A stretch of 5,127 nucleotides of DNA from Promethearchaeota archaeon (GTDB taxonomy: Archaea; Asgardarchaeota; Lokiarchaeia; Sigyniarchaeales; SOKP01): NCBI GenBank assembly GCA_019057355.1, contig DXJM01000199.1:1-5127 (forward strand), written 5' to 3'. The first letter of the stretch is position 1; each line of letters begins with the position of its first letter. The position numbers and the translations under genes were made by a program. This document shows, one piece after another, positions 5,064 through 5,127 of the stretch. The notes beneath the pieces were generated by a model. It ran no database searches and was not told where the DNA came from. It saw only the letters and a list, made by a program, of their open reading frames with translations.

Positions 5064-5127
5064 TTAAAATAAGCTCCCAATTCCTGTAGGCTCTTCTTCA
5101 ACTTCCTCTTCTTCTTCCTTCTTTGCA
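5064..5127 (-). CDS. Acidic ribosomal stalk protein aP1 (L12) or aP0 (L10), C-terminal fragment
   Basis: Only the last 20 codons and the TAA stop are inside the window; the gene enters from the right edge. The fragment reads AKKEEEEEVEEEPTGIGSLF. A lysine/glutamate-rich hinge followed by a short hydrophobic Gly-x-Gly-x-Leu-Phe tail is the hallmark of archaeal and eukaryotic stalk proteins, whose tail recruits translational GTPases such as aEF1A and aEF2. aP1 and aP0 share this tail, so they cannot be separated here. The terminator right after the stop favours aP1, which usually ends the L11-L1-L10-L12 operon. The final tail is one or two residues shorter than the common ...LFG ending. Confidence 0.75.
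   Translation of the reverse strand, partial: AKKEEEEEVEEEPTGIGSLF

Noticed and set aside
1..5127. CRISPR array, insertion sequence or phage attachment site
   Set aside because: No spaced direct repeats, transposase motifs or duplicated tRNA 3' ends are visible, although the tRNA would be a possible integration target.

Overview
The window is AT-rich archaeal DNA. The evidence is a KOW-type ribosomal protein L14e, which bacteria lack; a tRNA-Ser gene with an intron at 37/38 and no encoded CCA; an archaeal/eukaryotic-type SecY; an archaeal EMC3/YidC-superfamily insertase (DUF106); and the acidic stalk-protein tail ending in GIGSLF. The low GC, loose gene packing and intron-bearing tRNA would suit an Asgard (Promethearchaeota/Lokiarchaeia-like) genome. 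That placement is inferred from general character, not from a diagnostic gene.

Left half, plus strand: an upstream region with no convincing gene (1-208), ribosomal protein L14e (209-481), a hairpin and T-tracts, tRNA-Ser(GGA) with a 25-nt intron (540-648), a leader region (649-947), and a 2-isopropylmalate synthase gene, leuA (948-2561). The leader region holds the most interesting object in the window. It is a 36-codon ORF (743-853) with its own GTGA ribosome-binding sequence and 13 leucines, ending in four consecutive TTA Leu codons before TGA. Competing RNA hairpins and then the leuA ribosome-binding site follow it. The layout is that of a leucine leader-peptide attenuator in front of the first gene of leucine synthesis, an arrangement familiar in enterobacteria but, as far as I know, not established in archaea.

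Right half, minus strand: a partial acidic ribosomal stalk protein (aP1/L12 or aP0; last 20 residues) with a strong hairpin-plus-T-tract terminator, a spacer carrying a perfect 14-bp palindrome and a TATA box, then secY (4786-3329) and the DUF106/EMC3-like insertase (3259-2645). The insertase is convergent with leuA across an 83-bp spacer rich in T-tracts.

How the genes fit together: SecY (translocon pore) and the DUF106 protein (Oxa1-superfamily insertase) both place proteins in the membrane, and L14e and the stalk protein are ribosomal. In many archaea secY, DUF106 and L14e lie in one extended ribosomal cluster. Here their order survives but L14e is inverted and leuA plus the tRNA lie between, so this looks like a rearranged remnant of that cluster.
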